NCBI GenBank assembly: GCA_946122785.1
Contig: CAMGYJ010000004.1
Span: forward strand, 24,254,188-24,318,187
From: Linum tenue
Lineage: Eukaryota; Streptophyta; Magnoliopsida; Malpighiales; Linaceae
DNA length: 64,000 bases
Reading direction: 5' to 3'
A program made the position numbers and the translations under genes. The notes beneath the pieces were generated by a model. It was not told where the DNA came from, did not search any database, and was given only the letters and a program-made list of their open reading frames with translations. Numbering within the stretch: position 1 is the stretch's first letter; each line of letters starts with the position of its first letter. Below are positions 11,477 through 23,206 of this stretch, piece after piece.

Positions 11477-13976
11477 TTGCTATCAGCTCGCTAAAAGTCT
11501 AAATTACGGTACAACTAAAATGTTAAATATACTAGATGGGATGGGAGAGCCGCGCGATAATAAATTGGATGACCATTATTTATTATTAGACTAAAAGCCC
11601 AAAACATGGCTTTCTTAAAAAATCTCCACCGCCTCGCGCATGAGATATATGCTTGGTCTGGCTTTTAAAAGTGATTTTCGATTTCAAAAGGTGAAGTAGG
11701 GCAAACACCTCTAAAAGCTTGGCTTTTAAAAAGCTGAAAGTGATTTGTATAACATAATAGCTTATGCGAAAAGTTATTCTTAAAATACAAGATTATCCTT
11801 ACCATATTTTAATTTTATTGCAGAAAATATAGTTTTCTTTCATTTATATTATTTTAAAAGTAAAATAAATTATAAAATCAAATTATTTAAAATAAAAGAA
11901 ATCTAACAAGATCCATTTTGAGTACTTTTTATTGTTTATAATTTTGATTCATAATTTATATTATAAATCTTTTATATTCATTTTAAATAACCTCGTATAT
12001 TAAAAAACACTTATGATATGAAGCTCTTCATGTCTTTGACAGCAGAAATGTCATTTTTAATGAGAATTATTTTCCTTTCAAACTTCCACAACAACCTGTA
12101 AACCATCGTACCACACAACCAAACACTACCATTCCCATTCCAACACACTTCACTGGAAAAACATTTACCACTCTCATTCTGCCCACAGACCACAATGTTC
12201 ATGAAACTGTGGACCCTGATTATGCTCCTTCCCTTACTTCAGAATCTGATATGTCAGATGACATGTTTGAGGGCGCTCTGAGCATTATTGTTAGTCATTG
12301 ATTGCTCGAAATTAACATAGAATATATAGTGAAAGCATTTTTTCATGTATAAACGGGTATAAATGAAAATCCGTTATCCGTCCTGTATGGGTATCGGGTA
12401 TCTGTTAACCTTTATGTGTTTGGGATATGTGATGGTCTTTGTCGTCCAAATGAGATTGGGTACTCGTTTCAAATGCGATGAGTATCTCGTCCCGTCCCGT
12501 CTCGTTGCTCACTCCCTATGTTTAACCAATGTGATAATTTCTATTTGATGCTATCAACAACAAGAAGATTACTACTCATCTCATGAGACAGTTTAACACC
12601 TAACCTTTAATGTGATCTCTTTCTTTACCAGTTGACCTTCGACTCAACTATAAAAGCATTTGACATAAATTATACCAATGAAAATCTCTATTATATTTTA
12701 TATCCATCTACAAAATTATTAATAAATAAACATAACTTATGTTTAATTTTTTTATGATATGTTCAATAAAAAATATTTGAACAAAACCGTAAATGAAATA
12801 ATAAAATGAATAGGCAAAATTCAATTACTATCCAAATCCAAAAACTTAATTAATGTTTATTTCATGTTCATTTTAAGTTGAAAAATATGAGAAATCAAAG
12901 GACAAACTTCTTTGATAATATATCACACCAACAATGTAATATTTTATTATTTTGTATGTACTACTATAAATATGTGTACTAATACATTTTTATATTTATA
13001 TACTAAAAGATAACAATAAAATTCTAAATAGTAAAGCTTCCTTTTCCAATAAAATTCATCAATTACTTTAAGCTAGCCATCAATTAATTCTTGTAAGTTG
13101 TTCTTTAGAATGTTTATGAGGGAACTCAATCGCATGATACAAAGATAAAACTTGATTTTTTGTATTTATAATGATCATGGGGAGTAAACTATACAGAGGA
13201 ACATTACAACTATTGTCACTACTATTTAGATTTTTTTTAATATTGAATTAATATTGTATGGTATTTTAAAGTGGAAGCAGAGTGTCTCTATGACTAATTT
13301 TGGTTATATATGTTTTAAAAGGTTAAAGATAATACACAATTATATATGTATACATTGGTAGTATAAGACTACCACTACACCTTAATTACATGCTCATGAT
13401 ATGTAACAGTCTCTCATTTTCATTTATCTAAACCATGTTTAATTCTTAGGTGCTTATTTACCAAATATGTGAATTTTTCACTCTTCGACCTTATTCAACT
13501 ACAGTTACTGTCGTGCTGATGTTATTTCAATATACAAAGTTCATAATAAAAAAAATAACTATGCACAACAATGGTATCTTTGACTTTAATTATTGAGTGA
13601 AAAGATAGATCATTATTTGAATGACAGACATGTATTTTGCATATCAATTATGGACCAATTCACCATCTATTGAGCATTCTACTACCGCCAAAATGTTCAA
13701 TTACTATCTTTGTTCAGGTATACATTCATCAAGTGGAGAAATATTGAAATAGCTATGATTCGATAATTACATATGGTAATTTGAATTATCTGCGTGAATT
13801 TGTATCACGAGGCCGATAGAAATGTTACACGCTAACAATATTTGACCCAGACATATAGATACTGGAAAGACAAAATCAATGAAAAGTTATGTACTACATA
13901 TGAAGTTGAAAACTGTTGGTCAATCAAAGGGCAGATGATCGTGAATATGATCTTTAAAATGGCGATGAAGTAGTGA
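11477..13976. other. AT-rich intergenic DNA, no gene seen
   Basis: No open frame has recognisable similarity or exon structure. Around 12340-12500 there are repeats of the type gggtat and cccgtcccgtc, as in the interiors of decayed plant hAT elements, but I found no termini. The rest is long A/T runs. Confidence 0.5.
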
Positions 13977-15332
13977 TGATAGACCATTATTTGCACATGT
14001 TTTGACCACCATTCTTGAACCGTTTGAAATTCGATTCTCGGGTTATAGGCCGATTTCACGCTAGGTTGTTCGTTTATGTCATATTTCAGGACTTGGCGTG
14101 GATTTGGAGGAGTGGAAACGGTTTCGGGTCGAAAAGTGGAAAGTTGGAGCAAGAGGAGCTGTCAGCCAAAAGTACCTGGTCAGGCACTGAAATACTCGAC
14201 CGGGTATATGAGAAGGAGGCGACCGAGTAAAGGCATTTTGGAGGCCAAAGAAGCAGAAGGGGTCCCGGCCAGGAGGCTTAAATACCCGATCGGGTATTCT
14301 GAACCTCGGTCGGGTATTTCCCCTTTCCCGTTGCGCAACGTTTTAAAACACCCAGCCGGTCATCTGAAATACTCGACCGGGTATTAAGGCCGGGTATCGC
14401 GATCTGCCCCTTTTGAAGGGAAGAAAGCCTCTTTTGAGGGAGAATCCGATTTTTAGAGAAAGAAAGCAGAAAACCTAGAGAGAGCGACGAACCGAACTTC
14501 CAAGCGCCCTAAATCGATCTCCATCACTATTGGAGCTCGGTGGAAGCTTGGAGAAGTGTCGATTGATTCCCAGAAGCAGATTTTCATCCTTCACAGAATG
14601 ATTTCCGCATCTGAAGTAGATTTCTCTCCTCTCTATATGGAGTAAACTCTCTCACTCACCTGGGTATGAAGAACCCTAGATTTGTATGTTAGGTTTGGTT
14701 TTATGAACCCGAGCACATTTCTTTGATATCGATTATATTCAATTGAGGCATGATTTTCTGAATTGCATGAATCTGATGAAATTCCTATAGTTCCTACTTT
14801 GACCTAGAAAGAGAATATCTCCCAAGGTTGATAGAGCACCCTTAATTGAAGGTAGTGAATTGACAACTTTAGTCGAGGAGTCGGTTCACTATTCTGTACT
14901 GGATGTACTCGAGTAGGGGAGGTTTGGTACGTTAGGGCCTCTATCTGTTTACTCCGGTGGAGGTTAGTCGCCCGCTGGGGATTCATATTGAGAGGGTCTG
15001 GAGGCCTTTAGTCGAGACTTCAGACTGTCTAAGAACCTTCCGCAGTATAATTATCATTGAAACTGGACTGGGTGAATTACAACTTGGCTTAACTGCGGTC
15101 TAGGGGGAACCATATCTGGGTGACCTCTCTCAAACTTCTAACACAACCTTACTGCTTTTGTTTGCTAGTTTAGTTGGACTTCACTACAGTTGAACCGCTA
15201 AATAATAAGAATTTCATGGAGTAGTCATCACACCTAGGACCCGGGTTGACATTTAAATCTAAACCCGCTATACTATGCATTAGTATGTGGTTAAACTTGG
15301 CCACTTTCTAGTGTGACAGTACAAGCGAGTCA
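13977..15332 (+). mobile_element. Solo LTR of an Athila-type Ty3/gypsy element
   Basis: The 1356-bp unit starts TGATAGACCATTATTTGCAC and ends GCGAGTCA, matching the LTR starts and ends of the complete elements further right. It is flanked by the perfect 5-bp duplication agtga (13972-13976 and 15333-15337), with no internal sequence. That is the product of LTR-LTR recombination. It carries the conserved U3 motif tttcacgctaggttgt at 14053 and a cluster of palindromic motifs (acccgatcgggt type) at about 14185-14400. Confidence 0.9.
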
Positions 15333-15337
15333 AGTGA

Positions 15338-16504
15338 CTCTTATTGTTTTACATGATTGTTACTTCTATCCACAATCAAACTAAATGCGACAGCCCTCCT
15401 ATCATACAAAGTTTGAATAATAAACTAGATCGTACCCCGACCCGTTGGCCAGTTGTAGTATAATAAAGGTTAAATTTAAGTGATCTTCTCTTCTCTTATA
15501 TTCATGCATGATCATGGAAAATAGAAAATGAGAATCCACCATCGTAAAGATTACTAACATTGTAATTGGTGTTTTCTTTGCAGATTCATAAAAAAAGAAT
15601 GACAAAATAGCATATAAACTCATAATAGACTTAATGACATGATATTAAAGGTATTCCAAAATGACCAGTATTAGTATCTCTTTAGTCTTTATTATCAAGG
15701 ATCTTTATCATCAACCGATCGAAGCAAATTCGAAGACAAAACATAATCATATATAAAATATCATTTTCATGACAAATTTTTTTTATCTCATTCTAGTCAC
15801 AGATGTTGGACATTCATTTTTCCACATCTTTGCTTATTTGCTTATCTTCGAAACTATTAATTCAATAATGGATTTTGTGATGTAGTAATCACTAAAAATG
15901 TGAAACCTCTACTCCATTTCATATATGTTTTTTTTATAAATACTCCATACTTGATTTAATAAGACATGGATGATCTCACACTCTTTTTTAATAACTTTAC
16001 AACATTAACTCTAAAAATTTGAATTTTTGATGATCGAATAAAACAAACTCATATTGTGTAGTATCCACACTCCAATTAGATCCTAAATATGTAAAATGCT
16101 AATAATTGAGATCCAGTATTTGAAAGATCCATTTAGCTTTAGTGATGATTCCTGAACTTACTAAAATTTACATAGTAAGAATGAGAGAGAAGAGGAGATT
16201 ATTCCCTAGCAACGATAATGTTTGATGTTGATAGTCATTTCTCACATAAAAACTCATCCAACTTTTCTTTCCGTATAGCACCATAAGAGATTCTTAATTT
16301 ATCAACTTAGCATCAGATAAAATACAAATTAGCCTATAGGAGCTTGATCTCATTTTTTTTATCATAAACACTATTTAAATAAAATATTTTTAGATGTATT
16401 TTTAAATTTCAACATAATAAGAATATTTTTAATGCGGTAATAATTTTACATTGAGTGAAATTCATTCACTTAAGGAATATCAATATTAGTTAACATCAAG
16501 GTAC
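15338..16504. other. AT-rich intergenic DNA, no gene seen
   Basis: No convincing coding sequence, splice structure or repeat termini were found. The short open frames lack recognisable domains. Confidence 0.5.
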
Positions 16505-16798
16505 TGACACACTAAAACACAACACCAATCTGCGACCAAGTATAATCGCAGTCCGGGAATGCAGTAAAGTGGCAAGTTCTAATTATCAACCCGGGGTCTA
16601 GATCTACTGCCTACTCCGTGAATATCTATTATCTAGCCAACTAAGTCGAGTGATTGTTGTTTTAACTAAAAGCAGTAAGAAAAACAGGAATTGGTTCGGT
16701 TTTCTGAAGCAAAGGAAGAGTCACTCGGGAATGAGTCCCCCTAGCTCCTTAGTTAGGTCTCAATTGTAATTACTCTGGGTTGATTTACTGTTGATTTT
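16505..16798 (-). mobile_element. Truncated Athila LTR (U5-side end)
   Basis: Read on the minus strand this matches the last 290 bases of the element A LTR, including the block cctaactaaggagctag and the terminus ending gtgttttagtgtgtca. Homology stops abruptly at about 16798. No second LTR or target duplication was found. Confidence 0.75.
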
Positions 16799-17663
16799 CT
16801 ATTTCTATTTTCTTATATATGATATAATTGTATGCATGTTGAAGGACCACAAAATAGTTTTTTTCCCAACATCTATATCAAATATATAATACTTGTATTA
16901 TATTAAATGCGTTTAAACTGCGTACTATTATAGAATTGTCTGCCTATTTGTGGTTTATTTATTCTTCAAGTATTGAACCCGTATTCTTCCAAGTTAATAC
17001 ACATGTTAAGGAAATAAACAGATAATTTATTAATTTTATTTTGATTTTTAAATATGAAATTCCTTTTCATTGTTAATACCAAACTGTTAAACATTACACA
17101 ATGGATTAAAAAACTTTAAAACATTAAACCATATGGTTGTTGGAGCCTCCAAAAATACGCCCCTACCATGCATATAAAGTTTTAAACTAACTAAAAAGAC
17201 AACGCTAGGCATTGGGTGATTATTGGCAATTGAGTACATGTGGGATGTGATGTCCATAGTTAACACTTATATAGTGACAGTGGGCTGCAGAAAAAGAAAA
17301 CAAACAACCCAAGTGATATGCCTACAACTAACAGCCCACAGGTCATAACAAAAAGACTTAGAAGTCCTTCCTTGCATTGCGGGGAGGCCAGAAAATAATG
17401 AATTGAGTAGGTGCTGAATGAGAACTTGCTTATATATGTGGTAGGATAATCTTAATAAGTATATACAAAGAGAAATAGTAGTCTACCATTGTTATCAAAA
17501 TCAAAAACATACGCCCATCAGGTGAGGGTAGACCTAGTTTATATAGGTACAACTAGCAATTAGATCTGAGCTCTGCCACACAATTACACAAAGCAAGAAT
17601 ACTAGCAACAACTTATATTGTTTAAACTTTAATTTATTGTTTGTTGTAAAATAATTTAGGGCT
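16799..17663. other. AT-rich intergenic DNA, no gene seen
   Basis: I see nothing that supports a gene or a bounded repeat here. Confidence 0.45.
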
Positions 17664-17961
17664 AATACCACTATAACACCTGAACTATCAACAAAATGCC
17701 ACTTGTGTGGGGTCGGATACTATGCTAACCCCTAAAGGGGTAGTGGTTTTTGACACCCTCCTCTTGATTGGTCACTTTTCCATTTAAGCTTTTTACTTTA
17801 TTTATTGTAATCTTGTAAATTGGGAAAGCCTTAATTGTGATAATAATTATGAATGGGGAAGGAGAAAAACGTTGGTAATTATGAATGGGGAAGGATCTGG
17901 GGAAAAACGAAATCACCCCCATTAATTACATAATTAATTTCTCTCACTGGTACATTAATTA

Positions 17962-18087
17962 CACGTACCACTCCACTGGTACACGTACCACTCCACTGGT
18001 ACACGTACCACTCCACTGGTACACGTACCACTCCACTGGTACATGTACCAGTGGAGTGGTACGTGTACCAGTGGAGTGGTACGTGTA
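17962..18087. repeat. Tandem 20-bp near-palindromic repeat, left arm
   Basis: About four copies of cgtaccactccactggtaca run forward and then switch to the inverted form (gtaccagtggagtggtacgt) at about 18045, making a local palindrome. Each unit has gtacc/ggtac half-sites around a ccactccactgg core. The same array in inverse orientation lies at 18331-18412. Confidence 0.9.
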
Positions 18088-18330
18088 ACCATATGTCCTG
18101 TTTAGGCTTAAAAAATTGTGAAGACTTTATGTTTATTCACATTCGAAGGATAATTTATTGTTTTTGGCATTGTTGTTGGCATTTCCCTAATTTTGCAACC
18201 CATTTTGGAACACAGTTTTTGGCTACTAATGGAAAGTTCCTATTTTTTCCCTATTATTGTTTATCATTGTTATGAAAAATATCATTGCACTGATATTGTT
18301 CTCACTCTAACCTACCTTGTGGATTGCTCG

Positions 18331-18412
18331 CACCAGTGGAGTGATACGTGTACCATTGGAGTGGTACGTGTACCAGTGGAGTGGTACGTGTACCAGTGGA
18401 GTGGTACGTGTA
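18331..18412. repeat. Tandem 20-bp near-palindromic repeat, right arm
   Basis: Four copies of the gtaccagtggagtggtacgt unit, the inverse of the left array, with single-base variants near 18343 and 18355. It is followed by the arm sequence taattaatgtaccagtgaga, also inverted from the left side. Confidence 0.9.
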
Positions 18413-18881
18413 ATTAATGTACCAGTGAGAGAAATTAATTATGTAATTAATGGGGGTGATTTCGTTTTTCCCCAGATTCTTTCTCTTTTCCAATGTGGTG
18501 AGAGACCCCAAATTACAAGATTAAAAAAAATAAAAAATCAGTTTAATTAATACTTGCCAATGATTGGAAATAAAATTGGCCAATCATAAAGGGGGTGTCA
18601 AAAATCACTACCCCTTTAGGGGTAGTCACGCTAACTGATCCCCACTTGTGTCCTATTTTATTCAATATTTCAATCTTATCACGTAGTATGATAGTTTTGT
18701 GTCATTTATATCCCAACCCTTTCGTTGACTAAAAATAACGGTTGACCAAACGGTGGTCAAAGTAAAATTGATTTTTGCTGATGTGGCAAAAACGTGGTTG
18801 CCACATAGATGCCATATCACTAAAATATAGTTTTTTTAATTCAAATCAATTTATAATTAATAAAAATAAAACTAAACGTGG

Positions 18882-19370
18882 TTGCCTCCACCCGCCGCCG
18901 CCGAAAACCCCACCTCCACGTTCGTCTCCCTCAATCAAATCCTTATGCCTTTGTTCTTGATTTTTGGTGGCTCAGCAAGAGTAGAGATGAGCGACGTCGG
19001 CGCGATTGGGAAGGAACTAGAGACTCTACGGCGATTTCTATTCCATGAAATCGCCGAAGGAAAGAGGAATATAGCAGATTCAAACACACATGAACACTCG
19101 ACTCGACTCCAACAATCCGGAAACCTAGAGTTCTGGTCTATCGATTTTCGGTCAGCATTGAGAGAGCTGGCGACAATGAATCGATCAAACGCCGGGGCAA
19201 GTGGCCACAATGTCGACATCGTCGGAGGAGATGATTCTGGAAGGAGATTGAGGAGCGGGAGGGAGGAGGGAGATGGAAACGTAGAGAGAGAGGGCGTTTG
19301 CCTGGCTGGTCTCTGTCGGCAAGAGAGAGGGATTGGGTGTTACTTGATTGAGAGCGATTGTGCGACATGA
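18882..19370 (+). CDS. GC-rich open frame in a Mutator-like element (possible captured gene piece)
   Basis: A 162-codon frame lies inside the TIR element in a segment far richer in G and C than its AT-rich surroundings. The translation includes SDVGAIGKELETLRRFLFHE and a glycine, arginine and glutamate-rich tail. I recognise no domain. An internal ATG at about 18987 gives a shorter product that begins at MSDVGAIG. The opposite strand is also open for much of this stretch, so coding is uncertain. It may be a captured host exon, as in Pack-MULEs, or just GC-rich filler. Low confidence that it is translated. Confidence 0.25.
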   Translation: MPPPAAAENPTSTFVSLNQILMPLFLIFGGSARVEMSDVGAIGKELETLRRFLFHEIAEGKRNIADSNTHEHSTRLQQSGNLEFWSIDFRSALRELATMNRSNAGASGHNVDIVGGDDSGRRLRSGREEGDGNVEREGVCLAGLCRQERGIGCYLIESDCAT

Positions 19371-19747
19371 GCTAGAGGACGAGGGAGCTGGATGACCGGA
19401 AGCAGGTGAACGAGCTTCACCGGAGTCAGAGTCGGCCGTTGCGGCGAAGATGATGAAGGGTGAGAGAAGAAGGGTCGCAATGGGGTTTCGTCCATTTGTC
19501 TATCTGAGTTTTTGTTTTTATTTTTTCTTATTTTATTAATTTTATATAATAATAAATAAAAATTAATAACAAAAATTCCACCTCATTTGCCACGTTAATG
19601 CTGACTGGATTTTCTATTAATTACTAACAGTCAACATTGGTCAAAACTAACAAAAAAATAGTTCAGAACATAAATAAAATATTGAATAAAATAGGATACA
19701 ACTTACAAGTGACATTTTGTTGATAGTTCGAGTGTTGTAGTGGTATT

Positions 19748-20470
19748 ATTTTGAGTATAGCACAAAATCTCATAATGAGGAAAAATCTCAAATATAATTT
19801 TTGGCTAACTTTTTTTTATTTTTTATTTTCTTTCTATCTTTCTCAAGGCCTCCTATTTTGTTTCCTTTCTCTGTCAGTCTCTCTTTCTCACCAGATCCAA
19901 AGAAAAAGCTCTTCCACCGCTGCCATCACCGCCTTCTCCAAATGTCAAGATCTCCTCCTCTCGTTCATTTTTTCGAAGCAACGAATCAAGTTTAGCCAAA
20001 CTTTGAATCCAATCTGTCAGTCGGTGCAGATTTGGGCAACATATAGAAAATTGATGGATTTCAAATAGTTTTCTTAACATCTTCCTATCGACAGCTGTAC
20101 TGGCTGGGCATCGAATTGCAGATTCCAAGCTCTCTGAATCTCTTTCGAGCTCTATCAAGACACGAAAAACTGATTGGAAATTTTGCATGCAGAGAGGAAA
20201 AAAATGATTCGATGTCCGTGGAATAGATTCCTCAAATCACGGTATTATTTTTCAATTTTCCCCCAATATTCATTCTATGATTCTTCCTTATTTGGTGGAT
20301 TCTATTGTTACTACACTAATCATTTTTTGTTTCCTAATCTAATTTTTGCCTTTTCAAACCTCTTTCGGTTTCATATCACGAATCGCTGCCTATCCCTTTC
20401 CCCTGGTCCTTCAACGCCTGAAGTAAGAATAAGGGAAGAGCTTTATAGGTGGTGGGGCCATAATAGACAG
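19748..20470. other. Intergenic DNA, CT-rich stretch, no gene seen
   Basis: A T-rich then CT-rich block (19800-19960) resembles a plant 5' leader, but no downstream exon with a recognisable product follows. No repeat ends were found. Confidence 0.4.
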
Positions 20471-21165
20471 TAGGGGTGAACAAACACACTCTCAAACCGA
20501 TCCACTCGTCCAATCCGACCCAATCTATCCGTATTTATCGCTAAAACTAAGGTTTTGAGTTGGGTGAGGTTTTCTTTTGTACAACCCACCTCTTTTAAGT
20601 TGGGTTTGGATTTTGGATTACACAACCTGTAGAACTCGACCCAACTCGTGTTCCAACTATTGGTATGAGTTCGTATCTAAAAACTATTTATGTCATATAT
20701 AGCCATACTTATGAGAAAATTAAGATATTTCGTCATGTTTTTCTCTCATGATCTCCCTAATCTAATGCATTCTTCGGTTTAAAGTTTAGACATAGATTTA
20801 ATAGCTATGATTAGCATAATCCTTTTTCTTGTGTACAATTTTAATAGAATAATATATTATGGATGCGTTCGTTTATAATATTTTTAGCCTATTTTAACAA
20901 ATATCGTGAAAAAAACTAGACAAATGTTGAAGTAAATGCCATTTTATTAAAATTTAAACAACATTTGTGAATTTTGATACCTTTCCCCTCGTTTTATTCG
21001 TTTGAAATTTTAATTAGTTATAAAATTAGAATAATTATATATTTTGTGTTGGGTTGAGTTGAGTTTTACTTAAAAATATTGCCAACCCGACCCAACCAAA
21101 TTAGAATTAAACGGTAAGGTTTTAATTTTTTTGGATGGGTTTGTGTTTAATATTTTCCAAACTGT
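20471..21165. mobile_element. Possible decayed hAT-like element
   Basis: The stretch opens with taggggtgaacaaacac, the kind of terminus seen on non-autonomous plant hAT elements. It contains the ccgacccaa and gggttgggt motifs usual in their interiors. A weak inverse counterpart (ggatgggtttgtgttta) lies near 21140. No 8-bp duplication was found, so the right edge is a guess. Confidence 0.35.
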
Positions 21166-21378
21166 AGTGCATGGATCAGATGATTAAAATGGCTAAATCT
21201 GGACCACCCGACCCATGTAGACCCGAGAGCGGATCTGGTGACTGAGGTGGGGTGCTTAGTCACTTGGCTAAGCCCATCACAGCCCTTAGATTTGGATACA
21301 CTAATCTGATGATTAAAAAGTGGGAAGGACTATTTAATTAATGACAATGGTATTTTGGGTATTATGAAAAATTACGAA

Positions 21379-21718
21379 GTATACAAACCGGACTTACAAA
21401 CAGTACAAACCATACAAATATACGAACAATACAAACTAGAGAGACAAAACATACAATCAATATGAAACATACGAATTATACAAACATTACAAACTAGAAT
21501 GACAAACATTACAAAACATACTAGCAGTACAAAATGCCACTACTTACCATACAAAACAGTAAACTTGTATTACAAATCAATGATTACAAAGTATACAAAT
21601 CATAACATAGAGTATACAAACTAGACAAACAAACATTACAAATTACAATGTATACAAATTAGTCATATAAACATTACAAACTAGAATGATAAACGATATA
21701 AACAGAATCGATACAAAC
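21379..21718. repeat. Irregular tacaaac-type repeat tract
   Basis: The words tacaaac, attacaaac and tacaaa recur dozens of times with irregular spacing. The tract resumes after the hAT element at 22380-22420. It is low-complexity DNA without coding potential. Confidence 0.7.
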
Positions 21719-22379
21719 TAGGGGTGGGCAATGGGCGGGTTGGGTGGGTTTTGGTCTCAAATTGACCCACCCGCTTACTAGCGAGTTGGAATAATTGTGA
21801 CCTGCAATTCACCCACATACTATTGTGGGGTTGGATTGGGTGGGTGGCGGATGGGTGTGGTTGGGTCGCGGGTCAACCCATAAAAGCTATTCTCCAACTA
21901 GATATTAAGAAAGTTGACTAACATTTATAATAAGTTCATAGCAAATTAGTAAGATTGTATCAATAATTTGTGATTTTGATACAATTAATAATTTATACTT
22001 TGTATCCCAATATTTAATGGATACTAACAATAATTGTCATACCAATATCAATATGCAATGAACATTGCACCACACAATAACCAATAATAGTAGTCAAAAC
22101 TATTATTTATTCTCTACTTTTTGAACAATATGGTCAGACTGTTGTGCAGTTCGAAAATATGATGAATATTCGAAATTATGAGAAACAATATTTTTTCATG
22201 TAAAATGCGGGTCATACGAGTGACCCGCAATCCACCCACCACCCACCCACATAAGTGCGGGTGAGAGATTTAGAAAATCCGCAATCCACCCACATCAATC
22301 ACCCACTGCGTGCGGGTCGGGTTATATGCGGGTGGATCGATATCAATCTGCGGATTAACCACCCACGTGCCCACCCCTA
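21719..22379. mobile_element. Non-autonomous hAT element with perfect 8-bp target duplication
   Basis: The 661-bp element starts taggggtgggcaatggg and ends cacgtgcccacccccta-like sequence (cgtgcccacccctaa boundary), giving inverted ends of about 12 bp. It is flanked by atacaaac at 21711-21718 and 22380-22387. An 8-bp duplication and TAGGG-type ends are hallmarks of hAT elements. The interior is full of gggtggg and cacccac words and has no transposase. Confidence 0.88.
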
Positions 22380-22429
22380 ATACAAACATTACAAAACATG
22401 CTTACAAACATTACAAAATAGTCCGACAA

Positions 22430-22457
22430 CTCTCTCTCTCTCTCTCTCTCTCTCTCT
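22430..22457. repeat. (CT)n microsatellite
   Basis: Uninterrupted run of tc dinucleotides, about 14 units. Confidence 0.95.
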
Positions 22458-22680
22458 GGAACTCCATGGAAGATATATTTCCTAGTTTTCGGCCGAGGAA
22501 GAGAAGCGACAAAAATATAGAATTTTTTAATTAATTAATAAATGATAATTAATAAAGTTTGCAATTACTATATTACCCTTTATTAAAATGGATTAGTCTG
22601 AGCCATTAGATTTTAATGAGGTGGAAGGGCTATTCACTTAGTCACTTGACTAAGGGGACACCCTAGTCAACTGATCTTAG

Positions 22681-23206
22681 TCCCCTAATAGGCCGGCTCA
22701 GATGCAAGCGGGACTAAAATTTAATGGCAAATTCTTAATATATTTGAAAAAAATGGGGGTATTTTCGGGCATTTGGACACATGTCAGATCCAAAATGTTT
22801 CTCAGACCAAGACCTGGCTTTTATATAGAGTAATAATATAGGTACTAACATGTACTATAGTCACATAGCAATTTTTATGAGAGTGGATACTCGATCGTAT
22901 CATCGTATCATTATCGTATTCATATGTCGTGATACGATGATATGACGGAGTTTTGCAGGGTTATGCAGGGAAGATGTTTTGTATTATGCATTTATTTTAA
23001 TAAAAACAAACTAGCTTCCAATTCGGACCGTTAGTCCGATTACTTTAAGTTGTGGTGTTAATGTGCTCGGTGTCGGTTAACCATTAACGAATATAGCGTT
23101 TATCGGTTAACCAATAAGCAAAAATCTCATACCGATAACCAAACGATAAGCCTTATCAATTAACCGTTTCTTATCGGTTCGACTATCTGTTAGATTGGCG
23201 GTTAAC
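22681..23206. other. Intergenic DNA with short repeats, no gene seen
   Basis: There are cgtatca/tgatacg words near 22890-22945 and ggttaacc/ttatcggtt words at 23070-23200, typical of decayed non-autonomous DNA elements. No termini or duplications could be set. Confidence 0.4.

Larger units (their letters stand above)
17709..18642. mobile_element. Foldback-like TIR element with palindromic tandem arrays, nested in the Mutator-like element
   Basis: It is flanked by a 9-bp direct repeat cacttgtgt (17700-17708 and 18643-18651) that splits the left TIR of the host element, so it inserted later. Its ends are GC-rich (ggggtcgg and inverted gggatcag), followed by the shared block cccctaaaggggtagtg on both sides, itself partly palindromic. 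Long inverted arms (about 17895-18034 and 18331-18477) contain tandem 20-bp repeats. The 240-bp centre (18090-18330) shows no coding sequence. The 9-bp duplication fits Mutator-like or foldback transposons. Confidence 0.75.
17664..19747. mobile_element. Mutator-like TIR element with GC-rich cargo, interrupted by a second element
   Basis: The left end (17664-17708, starting aataccactataacacctga) is matched in inverse by 19701-19747, whose complement starts aataccactacaacactcga. The ends are roughly 45 bp with about five differences. No clean target duplication remains. Subterminal sequence contains gttgaccaa-type and tgccaca-type blocks. Without the 934-bp nested insertion and its duplication, the element would be about 1.15 kb. 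Long TIRs and a GC-rich interior unlike the flanks resemble Pack-MULEs. Confidence 0.65.
21235..22680. mobile_element. TIR element hosting a hAT insertion
   Basis: The left end has ggtgcttagtcacttggcta and the right end, inverted, gtccccttagtcaagtgact. The adjoining blocks (cccttagattt / inverse of attagattttaatgagg) also match in inverse. The interior is dominated by tacaaac repeats and a (CT)n tract and has no coding sequence. Target duplications were not identified, so the borders are approximate. Confidence 0.45.

Noticed and set aside
12340..12500. hAT-like words without ends
   Set aside because: I found neither inverted termini nor an 8-bp duplication, so I did not call an element.
17885..18511. 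Repetitive TYHSTG and QWSGT peptides read through the 20-bp arrays
   Set aside because: They come from translating the palindromic tandem repeats of the foldback-like element. The frames are open only because the unit lacks stops.
19751..20188. Possible gene start (CT-rich leader, frames of about 100 codons on both strands)
   Set aside because: No conserved domain, no consistent exon structure and equal openness on both strands.
22310..22534. Frame with a serine/leucine run near 22430
   Set aside because: It is the (CT)n microsatellite translated.
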